Notes: generated from the sequence alone by a model not told the origin. Shown: positions 8,544-17,780, counted from the stretch's first letter. The stretch is DNA of 64,000 bases from Butyrivibrio sp. LB2008 (GCF_000621565.1 NZ_KK211306.1:273886-337885), one strand, 5' to 3'. Numbers and translations: made by a program.

Positions 8544-9326
8544 TCACATAGGTTTTTCGTAATAGAAGGAATTCTTTCTTACATAACCCATTTCTTTATA
8601 ATTTATTATCTGCTCCGTGCTTCCGATAAAGAGTATTCCACCGGGTGCAAGAGAATCAAAGTATTTTCTGAATATTTCATCCTTTGCTTCCTCTGTGAAA
8701 TAGATAAGCACGTTTCTGCATACAAGCAGGTGGCAATCTTTCGGATAAGGATCACGCAAAAGATCAGCCTGTTTGAAGGTAACTCTAGACTTTATTTCTT
8801 CCGATACCTTCATCTTGCCATCAGGAGTCTCTTCAAAATATTTGCTCTTAAATTCAGCAGGAACACCGGCAACTTCTTTCTTGTCATAGATTCCCGCTTT
8901 AGCCTTTGCAAGTACAACAGCATCAAGGTCTGTTGCAAGAACATTGATCTGATTCAAAGGCATATGCTTAGAAAGCATCATAACAATAGTATATGGTTCA
9001 TCACCTGTAGAACAGGCAGCACTCCAGATTTTAAGGTTTTTCCCAAACTTACTCATAAGTTCGGGAACCATTTCTTTATCCATCAAATTCCATTGGTCAG
9101 CATTTCTGAAAAACTCAGAAACATTGATGGTAAGGTAAGATACAAAAGAATCAAGTGCCTCCCTGTCCTTTTTGATAAGTTCGGCAAATCCGTCATATCC
9201 TTTTACATCATACTTCCCTATGAGGGTATCGATTCTCCTCTTCATCTGTTTCTCTTTGTATGAATTGAGGTCAATCTTAGTCAGATCATAGACTGCTTTT
9301 TTAAACCACTCATAATCATATGCCAT
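8544..9326 (-). CDS. cheR: Chemotaxis protein methyltransferase CheR
   Basis: CheR transfers methyl groups from S-adenosylmethionine to glutamates of chemoreceptors. The 260 residues hold the all-alpha N-terminal domain (1-75), then the SAM-binding methyltransferase domain with 'IWSAACSTGDEPYT' near residue 100, 'ATDLDAVVL' near 130 and 'VCRNVLIYF' near 205. An ATCAGGAGGAAT ribosome binding site precedes the start. It is isolated from other chemotaxis genes here and appears monocistronic. No receptor or CheB gene is in the window. Confidence 0.94.
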   Translation of the reverse strand: MAYDYEWFKKAVYDLTKIDLNSYKEKQMKRRIDTLIGKYDVKGYDGFAELIKKDREALDSFVSYLTINVSEFFRNADQWNLMDKEMVPELMSKFGKNLKIWSAACSTGDEPYTIVMMLSKHMPLNQINVLATDLDAVVLAKAKAGIYDKKEVAGVPAEFKSKYFEETPDGKMKVSEEIKSRVTFKQADLLRDPYPKDCHLLVCRNVLIYFTEEAKDEIFRKYFDSLAPGGILFIGSTEQIINYKEMGYVRKNSFYYEKPM

Positions 9327-9454
9327 GGAAATTCCTCCTGATATATTATTAAATTTTATGATAAATAACTATGTTCCAATAAAAGACAGCTGATTTATCG
9401 GTCATTAACTATAATACCATTCTATATTAGTGCGAATTGTATGTAAAATTAAAA

Positions 9455-9488
9455 AAAAATAAAAACCGGCATCACTGCCGATTTTTAT
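9455..9488 (-). terminator. Terminator of the rpsA operon
   Basis: On the minus strand, AATCGGCA (9476-9483) pairs with TGCCGGTT (9464-9471) around GTGA, and is followed by a long run TTTATTTTTTTTT. It lies about 28 bp after the rpsA stop and fits a strong intrinsic terminator. Confidence 0.9.
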
Positions 9489-9510
9489 TTTTATATGTTG
9501 ATTAGAAATA

Positions 9511-10650
9511 TCAGTTTTCTTCCTGTTCCTGCTCGGCAATAACCTTATCAATATCAACAGAAACAACATCTCCGCTCTCTGTATCTTCTTCCTTCTCAGG
9601 AGCGAACATAGCCTTGATTGAAAGGCTGATCTTCTTCTCTTCCTCGTTGAAGTCAACAATCTTAGCTTCAACTTCCTGTCCAACCTTAAGTACATCAGCA
9701 GGCTTCTCTACATGCTCTTTTGCAATCTGTGAAACATGAAGAAGTGCGTCGATACCGGGCTCAAGCTCTACGAATGCACCGAAATCAGTCATTCTTGCCA
9801 CTTTACCCTTTACAACGTTGCCAACAGCATACTTAACTGTAGCATCCTTCCAAGGATTCTCGTTGTCGAACTTTCTTGAAAGCGCGATCTTACTGCCGTC
9901 AATGCTCTTAACAAGAACTTTAACAGTATCGCCGATCTTAAATGCTTTCTTAGGGCTCTCAACACGTCCCCAGCTCATCTCTGAAATATGAAGAAGACCG
10001 TCTGCTCCGCCAAGATCGATAAATGCACCGAAATCTGTAACGTTCTTTACAACGCCTTCTACAACATCGCCAACCTTAATAGAATCAAAGAGCTTCTTAG
10101 CCTGCTCTGCCTTCTCGGCTGTAACGAGCATTCTTCTGTTACCGATGTATCTTCTCCTCTTAGGGTTGTACTCAGTAACAACAAACTGAATCTCCTGATC
10201 CTGATACTTAGAGAGATCTTTCTCATAACTATCGGAAACAAGGCTTGCAGGAATAAATATTCTTACTTCGTCTACAACGACTGTAAGTCCACCTTCGAGA
10301 ACCTGTACAACTTTTGCTGTGAGAACTTCCTTGTTGTTGAAAGCCTCCTCGATTCTCTTGTTTCCTCTGTCGATAGCGAGTCTCTTGTATGAAAGAATAA
10401 CCTGTCCGTCTGCGTCGTTTGTCTTAAGGACTTTGACATCCATTGTGTCCCCAACTTTGACTACAGTTGTAAGGTCAATACTGTTATCATTGCTATATTC
10501 GTTCTTAGTCAAGATACCATCGGACTTGTAACCAATGTTAAGAATTATCTCGTCAGGCTTAACGTCAATAACAGTTCCCTCAACAACCTCCCCCGTGTGA
10601 ATTGTTTTGAAAGATGCGTTAAGCAACTGTTCAAAAGTTTCTTCTGACAT
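9511..10650 (-). CDS. rpsA: Ribosomal protein S1-like, four S1 domains
   Basis: This 379-residue protein carries four S1 RNA-binding domains (about residues 17-85, 100-170, 190-258 and 275-345), the short form usual in Bacillota, and an acidic C-terminal tail. Domains 3 and 4 are the most canonical ('VTDFGAFIDL', 'MTDFGAFVEL'). It is expected to bind mRNA at the 30S subunit. The start is the ATG at 10650, after an AGGAGGT site; the longer frame to 10668 would put the start inside that site. Its first 20 bases overlap the end of ispH in another frame, so the two are probably translationally coupled. Confidence 0.95.
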   Translation of the reverse strand: MSEETFEQLLNASFKTIHTGEVVEGTVIDVKPDEIILNIGYKSDGILTKNEYSNDNSIDLTTVVKVGDTMDVKVLKTNDADGQVILSYKRLAIDRGNKRIEEAFNNKEVLTAKVVQVLEGGLTVVVDEVRIFIPASLVSDSYEKDLSKYQDQEIQFVVTEYNPKRRRYIGNRRMLVTAEKAEQAKKLFDSIKVGDVVEGVVKNVTDFGAFIDLGGADGLLHISEMSWGRVESPKKAFKIGDTVKVLVKSIDGSKIALSRKFDNENPWKDATVKYAVGNVVKGKVARMTDFGAFVELEPGIDALLHVSQIAKEHVEKPADVLKVGQEVEAKIVDFNEEEKKISLSIKAMFAPEKEEDTESGDVVSVDIDKVIAEQEQEEN

Positions 10651-11485
10651 AATTCTGAACCTCCTCAATAATGTTCTTTGGGGTTGATGCCCCAGCGGTA
10701 ATCCCCACTAGTTTAACCGCTTCATTTCTCTCCAGATGTAAGTCATCCAGTGTCTGAATAAAATATGTTTTGGCACATTTTTGATTGCAAATTTCGTACA
10801 GTTTTCTTGAATTGGAACTGTGTGCCCCTCCGATCACTATCATCACGTCTGCTCGTGATGCAATATTCTCAGCTTCGGACTGTCGCTCGTCAGTAGCGTT
10901 ACATATAGTATTCACAATATTAATATTGTAACCGTTATTCCCAAAGATTTCAACGGTTTCTTGAAATTTATTCTTGTTAAATGTTGTCTGAGATACAATG
11001 GTATACTCTTTATCTCGGTCACCGCGGAAGTTTTCGGCACTTTCGGGCGAATCGATAACAAAAACTTCACCATCTGCATAACTCACTATTCCTTCAACCT
11101 CGGGATGATTTGCACTTCCGACTACGATTATTGATTTTCCCTTTGCGCTCTCTTCGGATACTATCTTATGAATCCTCTTAACAAAAGGACAGGTAGCATC
11201 GATTATCTCAAGGCCTGTAGCAGCTATTTTTTCATGAACTTCTCTGGTAACTCCGTGGGATCTGATTACTATTATACCACTCTTTATTCCCTCAAGTTCA
11301 TCAACCGATTCTATAACTTTTACACCCTTTTCTTCCATATCCTTTACAACTATCTCGTTGTGGATTATGGGACCGTATGTATATATATTCATTCCGGGAT
11401 TATTCTTTATCTGTTCATAGACGGTATCTACCGCCTTGGTAACTCCAAAGCAAAAACCCGCATGTTCAGCAAGGATTACTTCCAT
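10631..11485 (-). CDS. ispH: 4-hydroxy-3-methylbut-2-enyl diphosphate reductase
   Basis: IspH (LytB) is the [4Fe-4S] enzyme of the last step of the MEP pathway, giving IPP and DMAPP. The three cluster-binding cysteines are seen as AGFCFGV (residue 12), DATCPFV (about 96) and NTICNAT (about 190). The start at 11485 has GAAAGGA 8 bp upstream; an upstream in-frame ATG lacks a site. The 284-residue length is normal. In many clostridia ispH and rpsA are fused into one protein; here they overlap in different frames. It follows cmk by 11 bp. Confidence 0.96.
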   Translation of the reverse strand: MEVILAEHAGFCFGVTKAVDTVYEQIKNNPGMNIYTYGPIIHNEIVVKDMEEKGVKVIESVDELEGIKSGIIVIRSHGVTREVHEKIAATGLEIIDATCPFVKRIHKIVSEESAKGKSIIVVGSANHPEVEGIVSYADGEVFVIDSPESAENFRGDRDKEYTIVSQTTFNKNKFQETVEIFGNNGYNINIVNTICNATDERQSEAENIASRADVMIVIGGAHSSNSRKLYEICNQKCAKTYFIQTLDDLHLERNEAVKLVGITAGASTPKNIIEEVQNYVRRNF

Positions 11486-11496
11486 ACTGTTTCCTT

Positions 11497-12159
11497 TCAA
11501 ATGCCCTTATAGAGCTCAATTATCTTATCTTTTACTTCTAAGATCGTCATGTCGGACGAATCCAGCAATATCGCATCATCAGCCTGCTTAAGAGGTGATA
11601 TATCCCTGTTCATATCTCTGTAATCTCTGTCAATTATGTCTTTCTCGATCTCTTCAAGATTACACTCAACTTTTTTTGCTACAAGCTCCTTGTATCTTCT
11701 CTCCGCACGCACACGTGAGCTTGCGGTAAGATAAACTTTAAGGTCTGCATTCGGAAGTACCACCGTTCCGATATCCCTTCCGTCCATTACAACATCTGTA
11801 GCCTCTGCGAGCTTTTGCTGAAGTTCCACGAGTTTTTCTCTGACTTCTTTATTTACACTGATCGCGGAAGTCATGTTTCCGACTTCCTCTGTTCTTATAA
11901 GCCCGTTTACATTGTCACCGTTTAAATATACAACCTGCTCATTGTTCTCATGTCTGATGGTAATATCGGCTTTTTTACATGAGCTTACGATTTTCTCACT
12001 TTCATCTGCACCAATTCCTTCTTTTAACATATAAAGAGCCATAGCTCTGTACATAGCGCCTGTATCAACGTAGATAAAGCCAAGTTCCTGTGCGACCTGT
12101 CTTGCAATCGTACTCTTTCCGGCTCCCGCAGGTCCGTCTATAGCAATACTTTTAGCCAT
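11497..12159 (-). CDS. cmk: Cytidylate kinase
   Basis: Cmk phosphorylates CMP and dCMP. The 220-residue protein begins with the P-loop 'IAIDGPAGAGKSTIA', followed by the CMP-binding 'YVDTGAMYRA' and 'VMDGRDIGTVV' motifs, and the lid 'RDYRDMNRDISPLKQADDA'. The start at 12159 has GGAGGA 9 bp upstream; an earlier in-frame ATG overlaps that site. The gene order cmk-ispH-rpsA is typical of clostridia. Confidence 0.96.
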   Translation of the reverse strand: MAKSIAIDGPAGAGKSTIARQVAQELGFIYVDTGAMYRAMALYMLKEGIGADESEKIVSSCKKADITIRHENNEQVVYLNGDNVNGLIRTEEVGNMTSAISVNKEVREKLVELQQKLAEATDVVMDGRDIGTVVLPNADLKVYLTASSRVRAERRYKELVAKKVECNLEEIEKDIIDRDYRDMNRDISPLKQADDAILLDSSDMTILEVKDKIIELYKGI

Positions 12160-12180
12160 TGTATTAGTTTCCTCCATATA

Positions 12181-13464
12181 TTAACTGATCGTTCCGGCGC
12201 TTTCTCCGGCCAGATACCCGGTAGACCACGCCACCTGAAGATTAAATCCTCCGGTCTCAGCATCGATGTCCAGAACCTCACCCGCAAAGAAAAGTCCCTT
12301 GACCATCTTGGATTCCATCGTGGAAGGATCTATTTCTTTTACATTTATACCTCCACGTGTGATGATCGCTTCATTAAAGTTGCGGGTTCCCACAACTGTC
12401 ATCGGAACACTCTTTATGAGCTTAACAAGCCCCTGCCTTTCCTCTTTGGTAATATCATGAACAGCTTTTTCAGGATCGATACCTGAGAGTTTTATCATAA
12501 CAGGAATAAGCTTTGTTGGAAACAGTCCGCCCAAAGCATTTTTAAATTGCTTATTTATCGCCCCTTCAAAATCGCGCAATATCCTCTTATCAAGCTGTTC
12601 TTCGGTAAGAGCGGGTTTTAGATCAAGAAGAAGCTTTCCCTTTGCATTTTCTTCATAATGGCAACTTGCCGTAAGAACAAGAGGACCGCTGACTCCGAAG
12701 TGAGTAAAGAGCATCTCTCCAAAGCCGTCATATACCGGCTTATCCGCCTTTTTCTTTTTCACAGAGGGTTTGTCATTCTCGTCTTTTGATAAAAAGAGCT
12801 TGAGGCCGACATTCTTAAGAGAAAGCCCCTGCAGATCTTTGCACCACTCTTCTTCTATTACAAAAGGAACAAGTGAAGGCACAGGCTTTACAAGAGAATG
12901 TCCGAGCTCCTTGGCAAACTTATATCCGTCTCCGGTTGATCCCGTCGAAGGATAAGACACACCTCCCGTGCAAACTATAACGCCGTCAAACTCTTCTCTT
13001 GTGATCGGATCGCCGCTTTTTGCATAAGTGATAGCCGATACCACACCCTCGCAGCTTTCTACCGACAATACCTCTGTATCAAATACGACCTTTACTCCCG
13101 CCTTTTTCACGGCATTGTAAAGAGTCCTTATTATATCGGATGAATGGTCCGAAACGGGAAATACTCTGTCCCCGCGCTCAACCTTCAGCTTACATCCGTT
13201 ATTTTCAAAAAAGTCCATAACCGCGCTGTTATCATATCCATAAACCGCGCTGTACAAAAATCTGGGATTTCTTTTGACATGTCCAAAAAAATCCGTGACA
13301 TCACAGGCGTTAGTTACGTTACAACGCCCTTTTCCCGTTATGTATATCTTTTTTCCGGGTTTCTCATTCTTTTCAAAAACAGTGACGCTCGCGCTGCTCT
13401 GTGCAGCAGCGAGCGCCGCCATCATTCCGGCTGCCCCGCAGCCGATCACTGCTATTTTCTTCAT
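12181..13464 (-). CDS. HI0933/YhiN-family FAD-dependent oxidoreductase
   Basis: A 427-residue flavoprotein of the HI0933/YhiN (BaiN-like) family. The N-terminal dinucleotide-binding motif is 'VIGCGAAGMMAALAAA'. The family signature 'GKKIYITGKGRCNVTN' lies near residue 40, 'VCTGGVSYPSTGSTGDGY' near 165, and the C-terminal 'GLFFAGEVLDIDAETGGFN' binds FAD. The physiological substrate is unknown for most members; bile-acid dehydroxylation has been proposed for one relative. It lies 15 bp after the RpiR gene and 21 bp before cmk, so it belongs to the same operon. Confidence 0.9.
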   Translation of the reverse strand: MKKIAVIGCGAAGMMAALAAAQSSASVTVFEKNEKPGKKIYITGKGRCNVTNACDVTDFFGHVKRNPRFLYSAVYGYDNSAVMDFFENNGCKLKVERGDRVFPVSDHSSDIIRTLYNAVKKAGVKVVFDTEVLSVESCEGVVSAITYAKSGDPITREEFDGVIVCTGGVSYPSTGSTGDGYKFAKELGHSLVKPVPSLVPFVIEEEWCKDLQGLSLKNVGLKLFLSKDENDKPSVKKKKADKPVYDGFGEMLFTHFGVSGPLVLTASCHYEENAKGKLLLDLKPALTEEQLDKRILRDFEGAINKQFKNALGGLFPTKLIPVMIKLSGIDPEKAVHDITKEERQGLVKLIKSVPMTVVGTRNFNEAIITRGGINVKEIDPSTMESKMVKGLFFAGEVLDIDAETGGFNLQVAWSTGYLAGESAGTIS

Positions 13465-13479
13465 ATTACCTATAAATTC

Positions 13480-14421
13480 CTAATTTTCCTCTTTTCCCAT
13501 AAGGGACTTGATCGGTCCAAGCATCATAGGATCGTCGGAAGCAAAATCAATTTCATCATTAAGATAAACCTGATAGTTATTCCACGCCTCTTCAAGCATC
13601 TTAAGATCCGCCTTGACCTCATTGGGCTTTCTCATACATAGAGCAACCACAAGAGCATTTATTACGCTAAGCGGCGCAACAAGAGAATCTACAATAGATG
13701 CCATCTCGCTTCTTGCAAGAAGATTGCAGGAAGAATAGAGATTCATCGGTGAATGAACAGAATCCGTTATGGTTATTACCTTGGCATTTCTGTCATTGGC
13801 AAACTCCATACATTTAAGCGTTCTCATAGAATATCTTGGGAAACTTATGCCTATGATGGCATCTTTGTCTCCGATTCTGATCATCTGCTCGAACATTTCC
13901 GTGACACTTGTAGTTTTGATTATAACATTATTACCTCTGATCATGTTGAGATAAAAATGTAAAAAATCTGCTAAGGGTTCACAGCTTCTTATTCCGACAA
14001 TATAAACCGTCCTGGCCTTTAAGATTATATCAACCGCCGTCTTAAAAGCTGCGACATCTATATTGTTGATGGTGCTCTCAATATTGGCCATGTCGGACAT
14101 CAGGATAGTTGATAGTATCTCTCCCTCAGTACTCTTACCAAACTTTCTTCCGACCTTATCAACGGAACCAAACTTATCGCTGACCCACACGGAAAGTGCC
14201 TTCTGAAAATCAGGATATCCGTCATATCCAAGACTCATGGCAAATCTCACAACCGTAGATTCGCTCATACCTACAATCTTACCAAGCTCTGCGGCTGTCA
14301 TGAAAACCGCCTGCTCATAATGATCGCAGATATAGGTGGCAATAGACTTTTTGCCCTTACTCATCTTGGAGTAACACTCATTTATTCTTGTTATAACATC
14401 AACATCATTTTCAAATTTCAT
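13480..14421 (-). CDS. RpiR/MurR-family transcriptional regulator
   Basis: A 313-residue regulator with an N-terminal RpiR helix-turn-helix domain (about 1-80, 'AELGKIVGMSESTVVRFAMSLGY'). A SIS domain follows (about 120-260, 'TVYIVGIRSCEPLADF' and 'IIGISFPRYSMRTLKCMEFA'), which usually binds phosphosugars. The start codon overlaps the TetR stop by 4 bp (ATGA). Sugar-phosphate sensing is the family role; the target genes here are not evident, though the housekeeping operon that follows is an obvious candidate. Confidence 0.9.
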   Translation of the reverse strand: MKFENDVDVITRINECYSKMSKGKKSIATYICDHYEQAVFMTAAELGKIVGMSESTVVRFAMSLGYDGYPDFQKALSVWVSDKFGSVDKVGRKFGKSTEGEILSTILMSDMANIESTINNIDVAAFKTAVDIILKARTVYIVGIRSCEPLADFLHFYLNMIRGNNVIIKTTSVTEMFEQMIRIGDKDAIIGISFPRYSMRTLKCMEFANDRNAKVITITDSVHSPMNLYSSCNLLARSEMASIVDSLVAPLSVINALVVALCMRKPNEVKADLKMLEEAWNNYQVYLNDEIDFASDDPMMLGPIKSLMGKEEN

Positions 14422-14969
14422 AGACTGAATGCCTTATACGCCGATTCAAGCATAGAAACCGAAGTTGCTTCATCAAGATCGTAATCACCCGTCACCGCCA
14501 TGCAGCCTGCTCCGTGGATATATATCCACATCTTCATAAACAGCTGCTGTGCGTTAGATATACCATCATCAGACGCTCTTTTAATCTCTTTTACAACATT
14601 CTCTTTTGAACCGTTTACAAGATCATACATACTCTTCTTCTCATCACCCTGCTCGGATACAAAAAGAAGTTTAAATAAATAGGGGAATTTCTGGGCGAAC
14701 CCAATATAGGCAAGACCGAGGTCCACAAAAGGAACCTCATGATTTTTGGAACAATCGTTATAATAATCTTCGTAGTATGCTGCTGCTTTATCGTAGACAT
14801 CTTTCTTAAGCGCGTCCATACTATCATAAATACGGAAAATCGGCTGTGTTGAGCATCCCGCCGCCGCTGCGAGTTTTCTGGATGTTATCTGCTCGAAACC
14901 TTCTCTCTTGGTAATCTTAAATGCTGCATTTACAATCTCTTTTTGCGTAATTGTCGCTTTCCTGGACAT
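14418..14969 (-). CDS. TetR-family transcriptional regulator
   Basis: A 183-residue regulator whose first 50 residues form a TetR helix-turn-helix ('EIVNAAFKITKREGFEQITSRKLAAAAGCSTQPIFRIY'). The ligand domain is short and hydrophobic and gives no ligand clue. I start it at 14969, after GGAGGGG, instead of the upstream ATG of the longer frame. It is the first gene of the run leading to RpiR, flavoprotein, cmk, ispH and rpsA. The 106 bp upstream show no obvious palindromic operator. Confidence 0.9.
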   Translation of the reverse strand: MSRKATITQKEIVNAAFKITKREGFEQITSRKLAAAAGCSTQPIFRIYDSMDALKKDVYDKAAAYYEDYYNDCSKNHEVPFVDLGLAYIGFAQKFPYLFKLLFVSEQGDEKKSMYDLVNGSKENVVKEIKRASDDGISNAQQLFMKMWIYIHGAGCMAVTGDYDLDEATSVSMLESAYKAFSL

Positions 14970-15075
14970 ACTATCCCCTCCCAACATAATTCTGCATAGA
15001 TTCATATAAAAGCATGCGTTATCATTTTACAGAATTAACGATAGAGTGTCAATGAATTTCACCACTCTCCATATA

Positions 15076-16173
15076 TTATCTCGTTGAGAGGAATATGCCT
15101 TCTTTCTGCGCAGTTCCGTCTTCCGGATAGATTTCAAGATACTCTGCCATAAGCTTTGAAGCGGTAGCAAAATCGCCCCAATACTCATACAAACATGCCT
15201 GATTAAACAAAAGTGCCTGATTCATCGACTTGTCATTAAGAGCAATTCCCGACTCCAATGACAATCTCGCACCTTCATAAGCCGCATCTGCCTCATCATT
15301 GTTTCCTGCAGCCTTTTCATAGTTACCCATGCTTATCTGGCACATTCCGAGCTGATTGCATATTCTTGCACTGCCCGGATTATTGGTCAAATAAGCTTTA
15401 TAAACCTTAATCGCAGCGCCATACTGCTGCTGTCTCTCATATGACTGTCCCAAAAGAAGCACAACAGGCTCTTTCTCATGACCGCCCTCGCCGTTAGCCT
15501 TGTTGAGATAATCCTGCGCTTCAGTATCATTTCCGAGATAAAAATAAATCTGTCCCTTTTCATAATTGGACATAGAATCCTCATCGTTATCAAGTGCATA
15601 CTGAAGAATCGCATTGGCCTTGTCGGGGAGGTTATTATCAGAAAGTGCCTTAAATATCATTATTCTCATAGAATAATCTTTGGGATTAAGGCGGATCGCA
15701 CTGGTAAAATCCGCATCTGCCGCGTCTTGGCTGTCAGGCCCCGCAGCAAGTTCACAAACACCTCTTAAGAAGTAAGCATTGGGATCTTTGTCTCTAAGGC
15801 TCAGGATAGCATCATAGATTCCCTTTGCTCTGTCAAAATCACCGAGCTTCATATATGTCTCTGCAAGATAATAGTTTGTGTCAAAGTCCATGTCATCAAC
15901 GACACCGTCATCCGCAGCAAGAGAAGCAAGCAGCTCCTGAGCCGCCTGCTCATATTCAGTTATATTTAAATATACAATTCCTTTTCCCCTGTGGATGAGA
16001 CAAGGATCCTCGCCATTCTCTTCTGCCTTTGCAAAGCTTTCCAATGCCTTGGTGTACTCGTGACTGTCTATAAAGGCAAAACCGGAGTCTATTCCGCTTC
16101 TGCCGGCAAAAGATCCGCATCCGCCAAGCGTAACAGAAATACATATTGCAGCTGCAATAATCCTGTACTTCAC
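15076..16173 (-). CDS. TPR-repeat lipoprotein
   Basis: A 365-residue exported protein with a lipoprotein signal ending in LGGC (Cys19). The rest is built of about eight to nine tetratricopeptide-like repeats, e.g. 'AYFLRGVCELAAG', 'SMSNYEKGQIYFYLGN', 'ARICNQLGMCQISMGNYEKAA' and 'ALLFNQACLYEYWGDFATA'. It is likely a protein-interaction scaffold on the outer face of the membrane. It is the last gene of the run starting at folC, 13 bp after ridA. A role beside the O-acylation genes is possible but unproven. Confidence 0.82.
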   Translation of the reverse strand: MKYRIIAAAICISVTLGGCGSFAGRSGIDSGFAFIDSHEYTKALESFAKAEENGEDPCLIHRGKGIVYLNITEYEQAAQELLASLAADDGVVDDMDFDTNYYLAETYMKLGDFDRAKGIYDAILSLRDKDPNAYFLRGVCELAAGPDSQDAADADFTSAIRLNPKDYSMRIMIFKALSDNNLPDKANAILQYALDNDEDSMSNYEKGQIYFYLGNDTEAQDYLNKANGEGGHEKEPVVLLLGQSYERQQQYGAAIKVYKAYLTNNPGSARICNQLGMCQISMGNYEKAAGNNDEADAAYEGARLSLESGIALNDKSMNQALLFNQACLYEYWGDFATASKLMAEYLEIYPEDGTAQKEGIFLSTR

Positions 16174-16186
16174 ATTGAACCCCCTA

Positions 16187-16561
16187 TTATCCCAAATATG
16201 CAGTAACCTCTACTTCACAAAGAACATCTTTGGGAAGCTGCTTAACAGCCACACAACTTCTTGCGGGCTTTCCGGTAAAGTACTTCTCATAAACAGCATT
16301 GAATGCCGCAAAATCACTCATCTCCGCAAGGAAGCATGTTGTCTTTACAACGTGCTCATAATCTGTTCCCGCAGCTTTTAAGATCTCACCGATATTCCGG
16401 CAAACTCTGTCTGCCTGATCTGTGATGGTTGTTGTATCAATCTCACCGTTCTCGGGATTGATCGGAATCTGTCCCGATGCAAAAAGAAAATCTCCTGCCT
16501 TTATTGCCTGTGAATATGGTCCGATAGCTGCCGGCGCCTTATCTGTCTTAATATATTCCAC
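16187..16561 (-). CDS. ridA: RidA family enamine/imine deaminase
   Basis: RidA (YjgF/UK114 family) hydrolyses reactive enamine/imine intermediates made by PLP enzymes. The 124-residue protein shows 'KAPAAIGPYSQAIKAGDFLFASGQIP' near the start, the active-site arginine in 'ARSCVAVKQLPKDVLCEVEV', and the C-terminal 'EVTAYL'. I choose the GTG at 16561 because GAGGAGG lies 8 bp before it; the ATG of the longer frame overlaps that site. It sits inside the cell-envelope run, which is unusual company. Confidence 0.93.
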   Translation of the reverse strand: MEYIKTDKAPAAIGPYSQAIKAGDFLFASGQIPINPENGEIDTTTITDQADRVCRNIGEILKAAGTDYEHVVKTTCFLAEMSDFAAFNAVYEKYFTGKPARSCVAVKQLPKDVLCEVEVTAYLG

Positions 16562-16596
16562 TTTATAAATCCTCCTCATATATTGATATTATTTAT

Positions 16597-16839
16597 TTAA
16601 GAGTTCTCATCACCAAATACCGCGGTAACATAGAATCCTCTTGCATTCTCTTCAACTTTTGTAACAACTCCCTCTCGCTCAAGCATGCGCTCGCGGAAAG
16701 GAAAATTTCCCGACATCGCAAGAGACGGATCAATCGTATAATAATAGTTACTTGGAAGAACTCCCTCCGTAACCGTAACATGATCTCCCTCTTTCAGAAG
16801 TCCCGGTCGTTCCATTTTAAATGACATTTCTCTAGACAT
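16597..16839 (-). CDS. Small hypothetical protein (80 aa)
   Basis: An 80-residue soluble protein with the segments 'LLKEGDHVTVTEGVLPSNYYY' and 'EGVVTKVEENARGFYVTAVF', which suggest a small beta-barrel. No family is recognised. The start at 16839 is favoured by CAGGAGTG 5 bp upstream; the longer frame would overlap the SGNH hydrolase gene. It lies 14 bp after the SGNH gene and 35 bp before ridA and is probably co-transcribed. Confidence 0.65.
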   Translation of the reverse strand: MSREMSFKMERPGLLKEGDHVTVTEGVLPSNYYYTIDPSLAMSGNFPFRERMLEREGVVTKVEENARGFYVTAVFGDENS

Positions 16840-16853
16840 TTTAACACTCCTGA

Positions 16854-17780
16854 TCAATCTTTTACAATCGCATGATGAAGCAGGTACTGATGCCACCTCT
16901 CATAAGCCGAAGCCTTCAAGTGTATATCATCCGTAGAAAGTTCCTCAAGAAGATTTCCGTTCTCATCATCAACAGCTTCATTCATGTCTATATAAAAAAT
17001 ATCCACATTATTGGCAAGATGTGAAAGAGCCTCATTTCGCTCGTTTATCGTCGGATTATTAAAGATCTTGTCATTATCACTCTTATTCTGCGTAACATGC
17101 ATGATACCCTGAATATAAATGATAGCATCAGGCTGAAGCTCTCTTATTCTCGCAACAACTTCGGCATACTTCGCAACAAATGTCTCTGTCGTGCCGGTTC
17201 CGATCTCATTGAGTCCCAGCATGATATATATCTTACCGTATGGCTCATCGTTCTGAAGAGCCTCATCAACGGTCATCTTATTGCCTTCCTCATCCTTAAG
17301 GAAATCCTCTTCAAGCACTTTATGTATACTGAGAGACACCTTTGCATAGAACTTCGCTTTATCATCAAGCCCTTCGCAGTACTCCGAAAGACCTACGGTT
17401 CTGGAATCTCCGATAAAAAGAGCATCTGTAAAATAATCATCTGTAACTTCCACAAGCTCATACTTCTCAGCCTCTTCTTCCTCTTCCGGAACATCATTTG
17501 CAGACACATCGTTTCCCGAAACATCTGTAAGCAGTGCATTTGCAGCTTCCTCATTTGCTTTGTTCCTGGCAGCCATTTTCTCTTTATCAAGAGCTTCCCA
17601 TGGCATAACACCATCTGAAACTCCCTTGGCCATCAGGACAAAAAAGGGCAATTCGGCAGGATCGAAATCCGTCGCATACTCACTATAAAGAGTGCCCTTC
17701 AAAATAAAGGACAGGGTGGATACTATTATTGAAAACATCACGACGCCCGCAAGCAACGGACAAGTCTTAAAACAGTTCAT
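16854..17780 (-). CDS. Membrane-anchored SGNH/GDSL hydrolase
   Basis: A 308-residue protein with an N-terminal membrane helix (about 10-28) and an extracellular SGNH hydrolase domain from about residue 110. The motifs are the nucleophile block FIGDSRTVGL, the oxyanion block MLGLNEIG and the catalytic DDIHL near the C-terminus. The linker (about 65-105) is acidic and Glu/Asn-rich. Such proteins partner with MBOAT acyltransferases, passing acetyl groups to surface polysaccharides or removing them. The MBOAT gene lies 15 bp upstream, which supports that role. Confidence 0.88.
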   Translation of the reverse strand: MNCFKTCPLLAGVVMFSIIVSTLSFILKGTLYSEYATDFDPAELPFFVLMAKGVSDGVMPWEALDKEKMAARNKANEEAANALLTDVSGNDVSANDVPEEEEEAEKYELVEVTDDYFTDALFIGDSRTVGLSEYCEGLDDKAKFYAKVSLSIHKVLEEDFLKDEEGNKMTVDEALQNDEPYGKIYIMLGLNEIGTGTTETFVAKYAEVVARIRELQPDAIIYIQGIMHVTQNKSDNDKIFNNPTINERNEALSHLANNVDIFYIDMNEAVDDENGNLLEELSTDDIHLKASAYERWHQYLLHHAIVKD

